42,158 nt of DNA, taken from assembly GCA_903895595.1 (NCBI GenBank), contig CAITUP010000018.1:1-42158 (forward strand), in the 5' to 3' direction. Shown here piece by piece: positions 32,386 to 39,842 of the stretch; within the stretch, counting starts at the first letter, position 1, and the number at the start of each line of letters is the position of its first letter. A model generated the notes under the pieces. It saw nothing but the letters and a program-made list of their open reading frames with translations, had not been told where the DNA came from and ran no database searches. This DNA comes from an uncultured Acetobacteraceae bacterium (GTDB lineage: Bacteria; Pseudomonadota; Alphaproteobacteria; Acetobacterales; Acetobacteraceae). Made by a program: the position numbers and the translations under genes.

Positions 32386-33743
32386 CGCGCCGCCAACCGG
32401 CTGAAGCTGACCGCCGCCGCCACGCCGGCCGCCGCTGCCGAAATCGCCAATGCCATCACCGGCCCCGTTTCCGGCAGCATGGCGAACACCAGTGCCACCA
32501 GGGCCGCGCCGGTCGTCTGGCCGAACAGGCGTGCGGTGGCTTGCATGCCGCTCGCCCCGCCGGCCCGGTGCGGCGGGGCCGATCCGATGATTGCCCGATT
32601 GTTCGGGGTATTGAAGAAGCCGAAGCCGACGCCGGAGATCGTCATCCGCCACGCAATGTCGAGCATGGTGGGATCGTGCGGCAGGAACACCATCAGGCCG
32701 GTGCCAAGCGTCATCAGCGTCATACCGCAACCGCCAAGCAATCCAGCAGGGTAGCGATCGGCCATGCGGCCGGCAAAGGGGGCGATGACCGCGACACTCA
32801 GCGGCCAGGGAGTCATCAGCAGTCCGGTCGTCACTTGGTTCAGCCCCAGCGTATGCTGAAACAGGAACGGCAACGCCACCACCGCCATGCCCTGGGAAAT
32901 GAAGGAGCAGATCGAACTCGCGACCGACAGCGCGAACAGCGGGATGCGCAGCAGATCGACTGGCAGCAGCGGCGAGGACCGGCTGAGCTGGTGAACCACC
33001 AAATAGGCCCCGATCCCCAGGCCGGCGGCGATGATCAGGGCGATGACGATGGGCGCCTCGCCGTGTCCCATTTCCGAAATGCCGATCAGCAGCAGCCCGA
33101 ATGCCAGCGCCTGTAACAGCGCGCTGCCGACATCGAACTTCGCGCGGGTCCGCGGCGTGTTGGGCAGATGGTGCCATGCGATGACGATGGCCAGGATGCC
33201 CAGCGGCACGTTGACCGCGAACAACCACGGCCAATGCGCGACCGAAAGAATGGCGGAGGCCACCGACGGCCCGATGGCCGAAGCCGTCGATCCGATCGTC
33301 GCGTTCAGGCCCACTCCGCGTCCGAGCCAAGCGCGGGGATAGATGAAGCGGACGAGGGCGCCGTTGACGCTCATGATCCCGGCGGCGCCGACGCCTTGGA
33401 CGATGCGGGCGACGATCAGGACCGGCAGGGTCGAGGACATCGCGCAGAACAACGACGCGATGGTGAACAGGATCAACCCGCCTTTGTAGACGCGCTTGTA
33501 GCCGTAGATCTCGCCCAGGGAGGCCAAGGGCAGCAGCGATACCGTCACCGCCAGCTGAAACGCGTTCACCACCCAGATGGAACCCGACGGTGTCGTGCCC
33601 ACGTCCCGCGCGATGGTCGGCAGCGCGACATTGGCGATGGCGCCGTTCAACACGGCCAGGATCAGGCCGAGCGCGATGCTGAGGATGGCCCAGTAGCGCT
33701 GCGGGAGAGGGACGCCGTCGGGAGGAGGGAGCGACGCCGACAT
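32382..33743 (-). CDS. MFS transporter, DHA2 (drug/H+ antiporter) type
   Basis: A 453-residue integral membrane protein with about 14 predicted helices. Hallmarks are SIWVVNAFQLAV in helix 2, GEIYGYKRVYKGG in the loop between helices 2 and 3, and VLIVARIVQGVGAAGI near 105 (motif B). The DHA2 family exports drugs, dyes or metabolites using the proton gradient. ATG 33743 overlaps the stop of the methyltransferase upstream (ATGA), so the two are translated as a unit; a longer start at 33773 lies inside that gene. The substrate is unknown. Confidence 0.9.
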   Translation of the reverse strand: MSASLPPPDGVPLPQRYWAILSIALGLILAVLNGAIANVALPTIARDVGTTPSGSIWVVNAFQLAVTVSLLPLASLGEIYGYKRVYKGGLILFTIASLFCAMSSTLPVLIVARIVQGVGAAGIMSVNGALVRFIYPRAWLGRGVGLNATIGSTASAIGPSVASAILSVAHWPWLFAVNVPLGILAIVIAWHHLPNTPRTRAKFDVGSALLQALAFGLLLIGISEMGHGEAPIVIALIIAAGLGIGAYLVVHQLSRSSPLLPVDLLRIPLFALSVASSICSFISQGMAVVALPFLFQHTLGLNQVTTGLLMTPWPLSVAVIAPFAGRMADRYPAGLLGGCGMTLMTLGTGLMVFLPHDPTMLDIAWRMTISGVGFGFFNTPNNRAIIGSAPPHRAGGASGMQATARLFGQTTGAALVALVFAMLPETGPVMALAISAAAAGVAAAVSFSRLAAR

Positions 33744-34489
33744 CAGGCGGGCTTGCGGGCGATGTAGACCCACTCGTCGCGCAACAGGCCGTAGCGGACT
33801 TCTTCTTCCGGTGCCATGCGGAAGGTTTCCACCTGAAATCCAGCTTCGGTGAGGCGGTCGGCGAAATCCAGGCCGTAATAGCGGAGGTGATCGTGGGCGC
33901 TGAAATGCGCCCAGCGTTCGGCTTTGCCAGTGATGGCCGGGTTCTCGTAGGTGTCGTGCCGAGTGGCGTTGATGGGCACGCTGAACAGACCGACTCCGCC
34001 GGGTTTCAGGAGGCGAAACAGTTCCTGCATCGCTTTGCGGTCGTCCGGGATATGCTCCAACACGTGGTTGGCCATGACCACATCGTACGACGCATCGGGC
34101 AGGCGAACATCGGTGATGTCCGTGCCGGGATGGGTGACGCCGGCCTGCATCAGGTCCGCGGTCTCATACAGCGGATTGCCCACCATGCGCCGCATGACGA
34201 CCTTCTCCGGCGCGAAATGCAGGATGCGCTTTCCCGCCAGCTTGTCGCCGCCGCCCTCGGTCACCCAAAGGTGTTGCAGCCGGTGCCGCTCGCGGGACCC
34301 GCAGCTAAGGCAGCGTGCATCCCATCGGCCGGGATGCCCGACGCTGATGAACACGCCATGGTAGCCGCAAATCGGGCAGGTCCGGTCGAGCCGTCCCGCG
34401 CGAAACTGACGGCGGTCGTTCAGCCACGCGCCGGCAAGGCGGCGGAGGCGCGTCCAGCGGCCGAGGCCTCCGTGACCAGCATCCGTCAT
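33743..34489 (-). CDS. Zinc-ribbon class I SAM-dependent methyltransferase
   Basis: A 248-residue methyltransferase. Near residue 37 it has a four-cysteine zinc ribbon (CPICG, then CLSCGSRERHR). The SAM-binding fold follows with ILHFAPEK (about 88), DITDVRLPDASYDVVMANHVLEHI (about 123-146) and LKPGGVGLFSVP. Such ribbon-bearing enzymes are often found near surface-glycan or secondary-metabolite genes, but the acceptor is unknown. The start is uncertain: ATG 34489 and ATG 34510 both lie inside the 27-base palindromic repeat. It overlaps the downstream MFS gene by ATGA, suggesting that the transporter exports or depends on the methylated product. Confidence 0.85.
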   Translation of the reverse strand: MTDAGHGGLGRWTRLRRLAGAWLNDRRQFRAGRLDRTCPICGYHGVFISVGHPGRWDARCLSCGSRERHRLQHLWVTEGGGDKLAGKRILHFAPEKVVMRRMVGNPLYETADLMQAGVTHPGTDITDVRLPDASYDVVMANHVLEHIPDDRKAMQELFRLLKPGGVGLFSVPINATRHDTYENPAITGKAERWAHFSAHDHLRYYGLDFADRLTEAGFQVETFRMAPEEEVRYGLLRDEWVYIARKPA

Positions 34490-34509
34490 GGTCGGGCTTG
34501 ACCCGACCA
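34483..34509 (-). repeat. 27-base palindromic repeat, copy 2 (contains a methyltransferase start codon)
   Basis: Identical over 27 bases to 23951-23977 when read on the minus strand. Its TGACGG end supplies the ATG at 34489 and its outer flank completes the ATG at 34510, so the methyltransferase's first codons appear to have been recruited from the repeat. Confidence 0.75.
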
Positions 34510-34618
34510 TCTCGGGCCAATGAGACGCGAAGGGCTCATAGTGTTTTGCTGCGCTGCGGCATGGAAAAGGGCTTATCAGTGCGTCCGGCAGGTCGCAAGC
34601 CGCTTTCAACTCTGTAGG

Positions 34619-35134
34619 TCAATCCGTTCCGCCAGCCGGCGGATGCAGCCTTGTATCGAGGGCGAATGGCTCCTGGGTCAGAAGCGTGTAGGCATCCCCG
34701 GCTCGGGGGCTTTCGAACAGCAGGTTCCAGCTATGGGTCGATACGGTGCTGGGGAACAGCACGAAAGGGTGTTCGGCCAGCAGGCGAGCACCGAAGGCCT
34801 GTTGACCAGCACTGGGAATGCCCGGAACCAGCCAGTTGGGGTTAGGGACCGATGCCGGGTCGACCAAGAAAATATCGGTCGGATTGTTCACCCGAGCGGA
34901 TGTCAGCGTGTGTGGAGTTGTGTCGAGGACCGGGAAGGTTTTATGGACCGCGACTTCCAGGATTGCCGTCGATGGGTCCAGGGCACAGTACACGGCGCGC
35001 ATGCCAGCGGGGTTCCAACGACCGCCAGCCCGATAGGCGCCCTCGCCGCTGTCCCACGCCGGGGCGAACCGCTGTTGGTCGAGACGCCAGAACACATAGG
35101 CGCCGGAGCCATGCGGCGGGGGAAGCGAAGTCAC
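34619..35134 (-). CDS. RES-domain toxin
   Basis: A 171-residue RES-family protein, named for conserved Arg, Glu and Ser, all visible here: Arg39 in GGRWN, Glu60 in STAILEV and Ser129 in FPSTVS. Tyr49 (AVYCA) also matches. Characterised RES toxins (MbcT, ParT) break down NAD+ or modify target proteins and stop growth. It starts at GTG 35134, immediately after the antitoxin stop TAG (35135-35137) with no spacing, so translation is coupled and the antitoxin comes first. Confidence 0.9.
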   Translation of the reverse strand: MTSLPPPHGSGAYVFWRLDQQRFAPAWDSGEGAYRAGGRWNPAGMRAVYCALDPSTAILEVAVHKTFPVLDTTPHTLTSARVNNPTDIFLVDPASVPNPNWLVPGIPSAGQQAFGARLLAEHPFVLFPSTVSTHSWNLLFESPRAGDAYTLLTQEPFALDTRLHPPAGGTD

Positions 35135-35608
35135 CTACGTGTAAACCCCGTACTCCAGGCGTGTGAGAAAGGCGTTCACCAGATCGACGCCGGCCGGGGT
35201 TTGCAGCAGCGCCAGCGGAACTTGGCGGTCCAATCCCATGACCGGCTCGCTGATCCATGCTTCGGCGGCTTCCTGGGACCCGAAAACCTCGGTCGCTTTC
35301 GCCAAGACCCGTGCGAAGGTCCAGGTCTTGTTGCTTTGCTCGGGGCTGAGAGGAAGCGTTCCGGGGTCCTTGCGGCGCTGGTATGTGCGATAGGTCATGC
35401 CGAACGCGTCCTCGAAATGGCGGCCGCTTTTGACGAGTTTGACGGTCACGACAAGGTGGTCGAGGGCCTTTTGCGGCAGGCCTGTCTTGAGAAGGCGGTG
35501 GACGTCGAGTTGGCTGGCCGGCCGGCTTTTCAGCACGCGCGGGCCACCGAGCAGGGACATGGCTTGGGTGAAGTCGCTGTGATCGGGGGTGCGGACGGTG
35601 GCTGACAT
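35135..35608 (-). CDS. Xre/MbcA/ParS-type antitoxin (DUF2384)
   Basis: A 157-residue partner of the RES toxin. The N-terminal half (about 20-90) has a helical Xre-like region with FEDAFGMTYRTYQRRK. The C-terminal half is the toxin-binding domain with TWTFARVLAKATEVFGSQEAAEAWI and the family's PLALLQTPAGVDLVNAFLTRLEYGVY end. In the family it neutralises the toxin and represses its own promoter. ATG 35608 was chosen because the upstream extension to 35665 runs through the operator. The promoter has a 10-base perfect inverted repeat at 35618-35648. Confidence 0.9.
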   Translation of the reverse strand: MSATVRTPDHSDFTQAMSLLGGPRVLKSRPASQLDVHRLLKTGLPQKALDHLVVTVKLVKSGRHFEDAFGMTYRTYQRRKDPGTLPLSPEQSNKTWTFARVLAKATEVFGSQEAAEAWISEPVMGLDRQVPLALLQTPAGVDLVNAFLTRLEYGVYT

Positions 35609-35617
35609 GGGCAAGAG

Positions 35618-35648
35618 CCTGTCGTATGACGTAATTTTATACGACAGG
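35618..35648 (-). promoter_or_regulatory. Toxin-antitoxin operator and promoter
   Basis: CCTGTCGTAT (35618-35627) and ATACGACAGG (35639-35648) are perfect inverted arms around 11 bases. On the minus strand the right arm runs into TATAAAAT, a good -10 element, so a bound repressor would block the promoter. The site ends ten bases before the antitoxin ATG and fits self-repression by the antitoxin or the complex. Confidence 0.75.
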
Positions 35649-35701
35649 TGTCGCCCGTCATGCAAGCGCCACGATCGCGATCCGATCTGGATTGTAACCG
35701 C

Positions 35702-36610
35702 TCAACCGGCCGAAACCGGCGCCGGATGCGTGGCAGCCCAGTGCTGGGCGATATCCAGCCGCCGCGTGACCCAAACGTCGGAGAAGCCGGCGATATGGTC
35801 CATCAGCCGCTGCAACCCGGCCGCCCGGCCCGGATGTCCGATCAGCCGCTGGTGCAGCCCGATCGACATCATCTTCGGTTGCGTGGCGCCTTCCCGGTAC
35901 AGCATGTCGAACGCATCCCGGCAGAAATGGAAAAAATCGTCGCCGGTCGAAAACGTGCCGCGCCCGAACTTGGTGTCGTTGTTCGTCAGGCTGTAGGGCA
36001 CGACCAGATGCTGCTTGCCGGACACCGTCGTCCAATACGGCAGTTCATCGTCGTAGGCGTCGGAGTCGTACAGGAACCCGCCTTCCTCCACCAACAGCCG
36101 CCGCGTATTCACGCCGGGCCCGCTGCGGCAATACCAACCGACCGGCCGCTCCCCCATCGTCGCCTGTATCGACGCGACCGCCCGAGCGATCCGCGCCCGT
36201 TCGGTTGCTTCGTCCATGAGGTAATGCTTCTCCCACCGCCAGCCGTGGCAGCAGACGTCCCAGCCGGCGGCCTTGATCGCGGCGACGGCGGGTGGGTGCC
36301 GCTCCAGCGCCAGCGCGCACCCAAACACCGTCAGTGGCCATCCCCGCTCGGCGAACAGCCGATGGATGCGCCAGAAACCGACGCGGACCCCGAAGGCGAA
36401 CATCCCCTCCGCGGCGAGATCGCGGCCGGGAACGCCCGGGTTCACCGCACCGTATTCCGTCAGCCCCCACTCCGATTCCGCGTCGCCATCGGGGATGGAC
36501 GCTTCCGACCCTTCCTCGAAGTTCACTACGAAATTGACGGCGATCCGAGCACCGCCCGGCCATTTGGGGTCGGGTGGGTTGGCGCCGTAGCCGATGAGGT
36601 CGCGATCCAT
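35702..36610 (-). CDS. PuuE-like polysaccharide-deacetylase-family protein
   Basis: A 302-residue NodB-fold protein of the PuuE/allantoinase-like branch. The first motif is IAVNFVVNFEEGSE (about 23-36), where chitin deacetylases have a TxDD. CCHGWRWEKH (about 119-128) supplies the metal-site His and DVWVTRRLDIAQHW is the C-terminal family block. Relatives include metal-independent allantoinases and peptidoglycan or purine-derived amide hydrolases. ATG 36610 begins the recognised N-terminus; the frame upstream has no homology. It is divergent from the ELM1-like gene with 98 bases between. Its role is undecided. Confidence 0.83.
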   Translation of the reverse strand: MDRDLIGYGANPPDPKWPGGARIAVNFVVNFEEGSEASIPDGDAESEWGLTEYGAVNPGVPGRDLAAEGMFAFGVRVGFWRIHRLFAERGWPLTVFGCALALERHPPAVAAIKAAGWDVCCHGWRWEKHYLMDEATERARIARAVASIQATMGERPVGWYCRSGPGVNTRRLLVEEGGFLYDSDAYDDELPYWTTVSGKQHLVVPYSLTNNDTKFGRGTFSTGDDFFHFCRDAFDMLYREGATQPKMMSIGLHQRLIGHPGRAAGLQRLMDHIAGFSDVWVTRRLDIAQHWAATHPAPVSAG

Positions 36611-36708
36611 GGTGTCGGTCTCCCGCGTTTGCAACGTCAGAATAGGGCGGGTCAGCGCCTTATGCGACAACATTGACGCGGTTCTGCCGCCAGCCGAAAA
36701 GGCCCGCC

Positions 36709-37665
36709 ATGTCGCACCCCGCCGCAACCTGGATTCTCGCCGAGGGCTTGGCTGGTTTGCAGTCGCAGGCTGTCGGCCTCGCGGAGGCGGGCGGTCTGAT
36801 CCCGGATACACGCGTGCTGATGCCGGGGTTTCCCTGGAAGCATGTTCCCGCTCGGCTTTGGCCTCGGCCGTTGAGCGTGGTCGCCGACGCGGTGCGGCCT
36901 CCGGTTCCGGGGGTGGCGATCGGCTGTGGCGGGATGGCTGCCGCCGTGTTGGCCGCGTTACGTTCGCCGTCGCTACCGGTCGTGCAGGTGCAGAACCCGC
37001 GTATGAACCTGCAAAAATTCGACCTGATCGTCGCCAACGCGCACGACGAGTTGACCGGTCCGAACGTCATCGTTGTGCGCACCGCGCTGCACCGGGTGAC
37101 GCAGGCCCGTTTGGCCGCCGAGGGCGAGATCTGGCGCGAGCGCCTCGCCCCGTTCAAACGCCCCTTGGTCGCCGTGCTGCTGGGTGGCAGCAACGGGCGC
37201 TACCGGCTGGACGTGGAAGCCGGCGGGAAACTCGCCGCCGATCTCGCCGCTATGGTCCGCCGCGACGGGGTGGGGATCGTGGTTACGCCTTCGCGCCGCA
37301 CCGATCCGGCGGTGACGGCCCTGATCCGGCAGGCGCTGGAGCCGCTGGGCGGCTGGGTTTGGGACATGACCGGCGACAACCCCTATTTTGGGATGCTGGC
37401 GCTGGCGGACATGATCGTGGTGACGCAGGACAGCGTGTCCATGATCTCGGAAGCCTCTGCCACCGCCGCCCCGGTCATGTTCGCGCCCTTGCCGGGCCGC
37501 GCGCGCCGGCACGAGCTGTTTCTGCGGATTATGCGCGACGCCGGGCGCATCCGTCCGTTCGAGGGGCGCTATGCCCCCTGGAACGCCGCCCCGCTGAACG
37601 ATACACAAGAAGCGGCGGCCGAGATGTGCCGCCGGCTTGGACTCCAGGACCCCGGTATATGCTGA
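36709..37665 (+). CDS. ELM1/GtrOC1-family protein (DUF1022)
   Basis: A 318-residue protein of the family that includes plant mitochondrial fission factor ELM1 and many bacterial relatives of unknown function. The family motifs are VQVQNPRMNLQKFDLIVANAHDE (about 94-116), the glycine-rich AVLLGGSNGRYR (about 157) and VTQDSVSMISEA near 244, resembling nucleotide-sugar-binding glycosyltransferase folds. ATG 36709 gives the normal N-terminus. Its stop overlaps the next start by seven bases (ATGCTGA), so the two are translated together and probably act together, perhaps in cell-envelope glycan formation. Confidence 0.85.
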   Translation: MSHPAATWILAEGLAGLQSQAVGLAEAGGLIPDTRVLMPGFPWKHVPARLWPRPLSVVADAVRPPVPGVAIGCGGMAAAVLAALRSPSLPVVQVQNPRMNLQKFDLIVANAHDELTGPNVIVVRTALHRVTQARLAAEGEIWRERLAPFKRPLVAVLLGGSNGRYRLDVEAGGKLAADLAAMVRRDGVGIVVTPSRRTDPAVTALIRQALEPLGGWVWDMTGDNPYFGMLALADMIVVTQDSVSMISEASATAAPVMFAPLPGRARRHELFLRIMRDAGRIRPFEGRYAPWNAAPLNDTQEAAAEMCRRLGLQDPGIC

Positions 37666-39536
37666 ACATCCAGACCTTCGACGCGCGCGCCGGGGGGAAT
37701 GTCATCTACAAGGCGCTTGCTCATCCGCTGGCGGCGGAGGCGATTTCTCGCGTGTACGCCGGGTTGCATGGGAAGGTGGCGCTGTACGATCCGGACCATA
37801 TCGCGGAGCCGTTGCTGGCATTGTATCCCGCGCCAACCTCCGTCACCGCGCTTTTCGTGCACGATGTGGCCGAGGTCGGGGCCGTCCGCGGCGGATTGAC
37901 CGCCCAGGCGCTGACCGACCTGCCGAAAAGCGGCGCGGCGACCGTGCTGATCGCGGCTTTCGACGCCGGTCGTATCGCCGACCGTATCGCGCACCTGCTG
38001 CCTCCGGGTGCTCGGGTTGTGACGCTGGACGAGATTCGACTGCCTCCGGCGCTGATTTCCGTGCCCGGCAAGTATCTGGACAAGCTGAATTTCGCGACCA
38101 ACTTCGCTTTCTTCCGGGATGCGGAGGGGCTTTCCACGCGGCTGGTGTCGGCGAATTACTGGGCCAATTACGGGGCGAAATCGATCCGCCTTTGGCTGCG
38201 CCTGTTCGATGGGGACGGCGCTTCGCTTGCTACCTGGGAACAGGATTTGCCGACGGGTGCCGGCGGGTTTTCGATCGACAGCCGCGATATTCGGGCGCGC
38301 TTCGGGTTGGGACCGTTCACCGGGCAGCTGTTTATTCACGCGGTCGGCGCCTCCGGCCACGATGTGGTGAAATACGCGCTGGATACCTATGCCAGCGACA
38401 ACGGCGCCTCTTTGTCCTGTACCCACGACGCCAACGCTTGGCCGTCGGATCGTTTCGCCGGACTGCCGGCCCCAGCGGAAGGAGAGCGTGTGGTGTTGTG
38501 GCTGCAAAACAGCCACGCGGTGCCCATTCCCGCCGGAACCGTTGCACTGGACCGCATGGGCGCGGAACAACCGGTCACGCTGGACCGCGCGGTCGGTCCA
38601 TTCGCCACCGTCGCGCTGGATGTCGCCGCGATGCTGCCGGGATTGCGTTGGCCGGCGCAGGTGGAAGTGCGCACCGGCCGGCATGTCGTGCGGCCCCGAT
38701 ACGAGGTCACGCGCGGGGAACGCACCCGCATCGCGCATGTAAATGTCGAACGGGACAATCTGCGCACCGACCCCGGCATTCCCGCGCTGCCCCCGGTGCT
38801 GGGGCGCGGTTATTTGTTGCCGTTCCCGATCCTACCGCGAGGCCGCTTCCGCAGCATTTTCCAACCGACGCCGATGGCGACGACTCAGACGAACATGCCG
38901 GTGCGGCTGGATGTGTTCGACCGCGCGGGACGGAAGGTTTCGGAACGATTCCTGGGGTGCCTGCCGCGTGGCCACGATCTGGCCCAGGATTTCGACGCGA
39001 TCGATGTCGATGCCGGTCACGCCGAACTGGTCTACGATTTCCGCGATGGCGGCGAGGCCGACGGCTGGCTCCACGCGCTGTTTCGTTACGAAGACCGCCA
39101 GTCCGGCCACGCCGCCGAGTCCAGTTTCGGCGCGCATATCTTCAACACCGCGATGACCTATCGCGATGAGCCGCAATCCTACTCCGGCCCGCCCCCCGGT
39201 CTGTCCACCCGCCTGTTCCTGAAGCTCGGCGACGAACGCCGCCAGAGTTTCGCGGTGCTGATTTATCCGGCCTCCGCCGCGTGGCATCCGGTTTCGGCGA
39301 CCGTGCTGCAATTGCACGACGGTGCCGGGGTGTTGGTGGCGGAGGCGCCGGTGCCGATCGCCTGTTCCGGTTCGGCCATGGTCTGGCCGCATGAGGCGTT
39401 CGGTGCGGCGGCGTTGTCGGACGCCGGGCCGAACGGTTACGTGTTGGTGCGCGATCCGACGTGCCGGTTGTTCGGGTATCACGGGCTGATGGACAATGCC
39501 GGCGGGTTTTCGTTGGATCACATGTTCGGGTTCTGA
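37659..39536 (+). CDS. Large hypothetical protein coupled to the ELM1-like gene
   Basis: A 625-residue protein I do not recognise. There is no signal peptide or clear membrane helix. The first 130 residues have alternating helices and strands (TVLIAAFDAGRIADRIA, RVVTLDEIRLPPALIS), suggesting a Rossmann-like part. From about 150 onward the chain is rich in short beta-strand patterns with repeated F/Y-x-D-G turns, like a run of beta-sandwich domains. Regular Pro-Arg-Gly loops (LPRGRFRSIF, CLPRGHDLA) occur near 390-440. It overlaps the ELM1-like gene by seven bases and shares its expression. Codon use is normal for the genome, so it is not obviously recently acquired. Confidence 0.8.
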   Translation: MLNIQTFDARAGGNVIYKALAHPLAAEAISRVYAGLHGKVALYDPDHIAEPLLALYPAPTSVTALFVHDVAEVGAVRGGLTAQALTDLPKSGAATVLIAAFDAGRIADRIAHLLPPGARVVTLDEIRLPPALISVPGKYLDKLNFATNFAFFRDAEGLSTRLVSANYWANYGAKSIRLWLRLFDGDGASLATWEQDLPTGAGGFSIDSRDIRARFGLGPFTGQLFIHAVGASGHDVVKYALDTYASDNGASLSCTHDANAWPSDRFAGLPAPAEGERVVLWLQNSHAVPIPAGTVALDRMGAEQPVTLDRAVGPFATVALDVAAMLPGLRWPAQVEVRTGRHVVRPRYEVTRGERTRIAHVNVERDNLRTDPGIPALPPVLGRGYLLPFPILPRGRFRSIFQPTPMATTQTNMPVRLDVFDRAGRKVSERFLGCLPRGHDLAQDFDAIDVDAGHAELVYDFRDGGEADGWLHALFRYEDRQSGHAAESSFGAHIFNTAMTYRDEPQSYSGPPPGLSTRLFLKLGDERRQSFAVLIYPASAAWHPVSATVLQLHDGAGVLVAEAPVPIACSGSAMVWPHEAFGAAALSDAGPNGYVLVRDPTCRLFGYHGLMDNAGGFSLDHMFGF

Positions 39537-39644
39537 CCCCGCACGCGGGCGCATTTATTTTCGCAAACGATTTGTTAACCCTTGCCCTGTACGTGAATTC
39601 GGCCGGCAGGATTTCCCGGCCGGCCGTTCGCCAGGAGGTGCAAG

Positions 39645-39725
39645 ATGTTCACCCATCTCATCTTACTGCTGCTATCGATAAAAATCTTGCAATACAAAGT
39701 CAAGATCGGTGTGACGTTGCAGTAG
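39645..39725 (+). CDS. Putative 26-residue hydrophobic peptide, copy 2
   Basis: ATG 39645 to TAG 39725 encodes a peptide starting MFTHLILLLLSIKIL, with a hydrophobic first half and a Lys-containing second half (QYKVKIGVTLQ). CCAGGAGGTG lies six bases before the ATG, one of the best ribosome-binding sites in the window. The stop codon is the first base pair region of a long hairpin. The leader resembles that of the ORF at 29498, with the TTAAC-to-start distance 70 versus 69 bases. It may be a small membrane peptide or a leader peptide; nothing obvious lies downstream for it to control in cis. Confidence 0.55.
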   Translation: MFTHLILLLLSIKILQYKVKIGVTLQ

Positions 39726-39768
39726 GGGATGGGCCGGTCCGCTTGGCTATGCGGACCGGTTCACCCCT
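39724..39768 (+). terminator. Long hairpin after the small ORF (copy 2)
   Basis: AGGGG, a bulged A, then TGGGCCGGTCCGC pairs with GCGGACCGGTTCACCCCT across the 8-base loop TTGGCTAT. That is about 18 pairs including two G-U. It starts within the stop codon of the small ORF. There is no U-run, so it may stabilise the RNA or act with Rho rather than terminate alone. Confidence 0.65.
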
Positions 39769-39842
39769 GGCGGGCTGTCTCGCCAGATTGTTCGATCGGG
39801 TGATTCACGCCTTGGTGTGTTTCCAACTGCGGCGATCACGCT

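Larger units (their letters stand above)
39537..39842. other. 306-base intergenic region holding small-locus copy 2
   Basis: Between the hypothetical protein (plus) and the acyl-CoA dehydrogenase (minus). It contains the AACGATTTGTTAAC leader box (39566-39579), an imperfect GGCCGGC/GCCGGCC palindrome (about 39601-39625), the small ORF (39645-39725) and its hairpin (39724-39768). The last 74 bases show nothing else. Confidence 0.65.
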
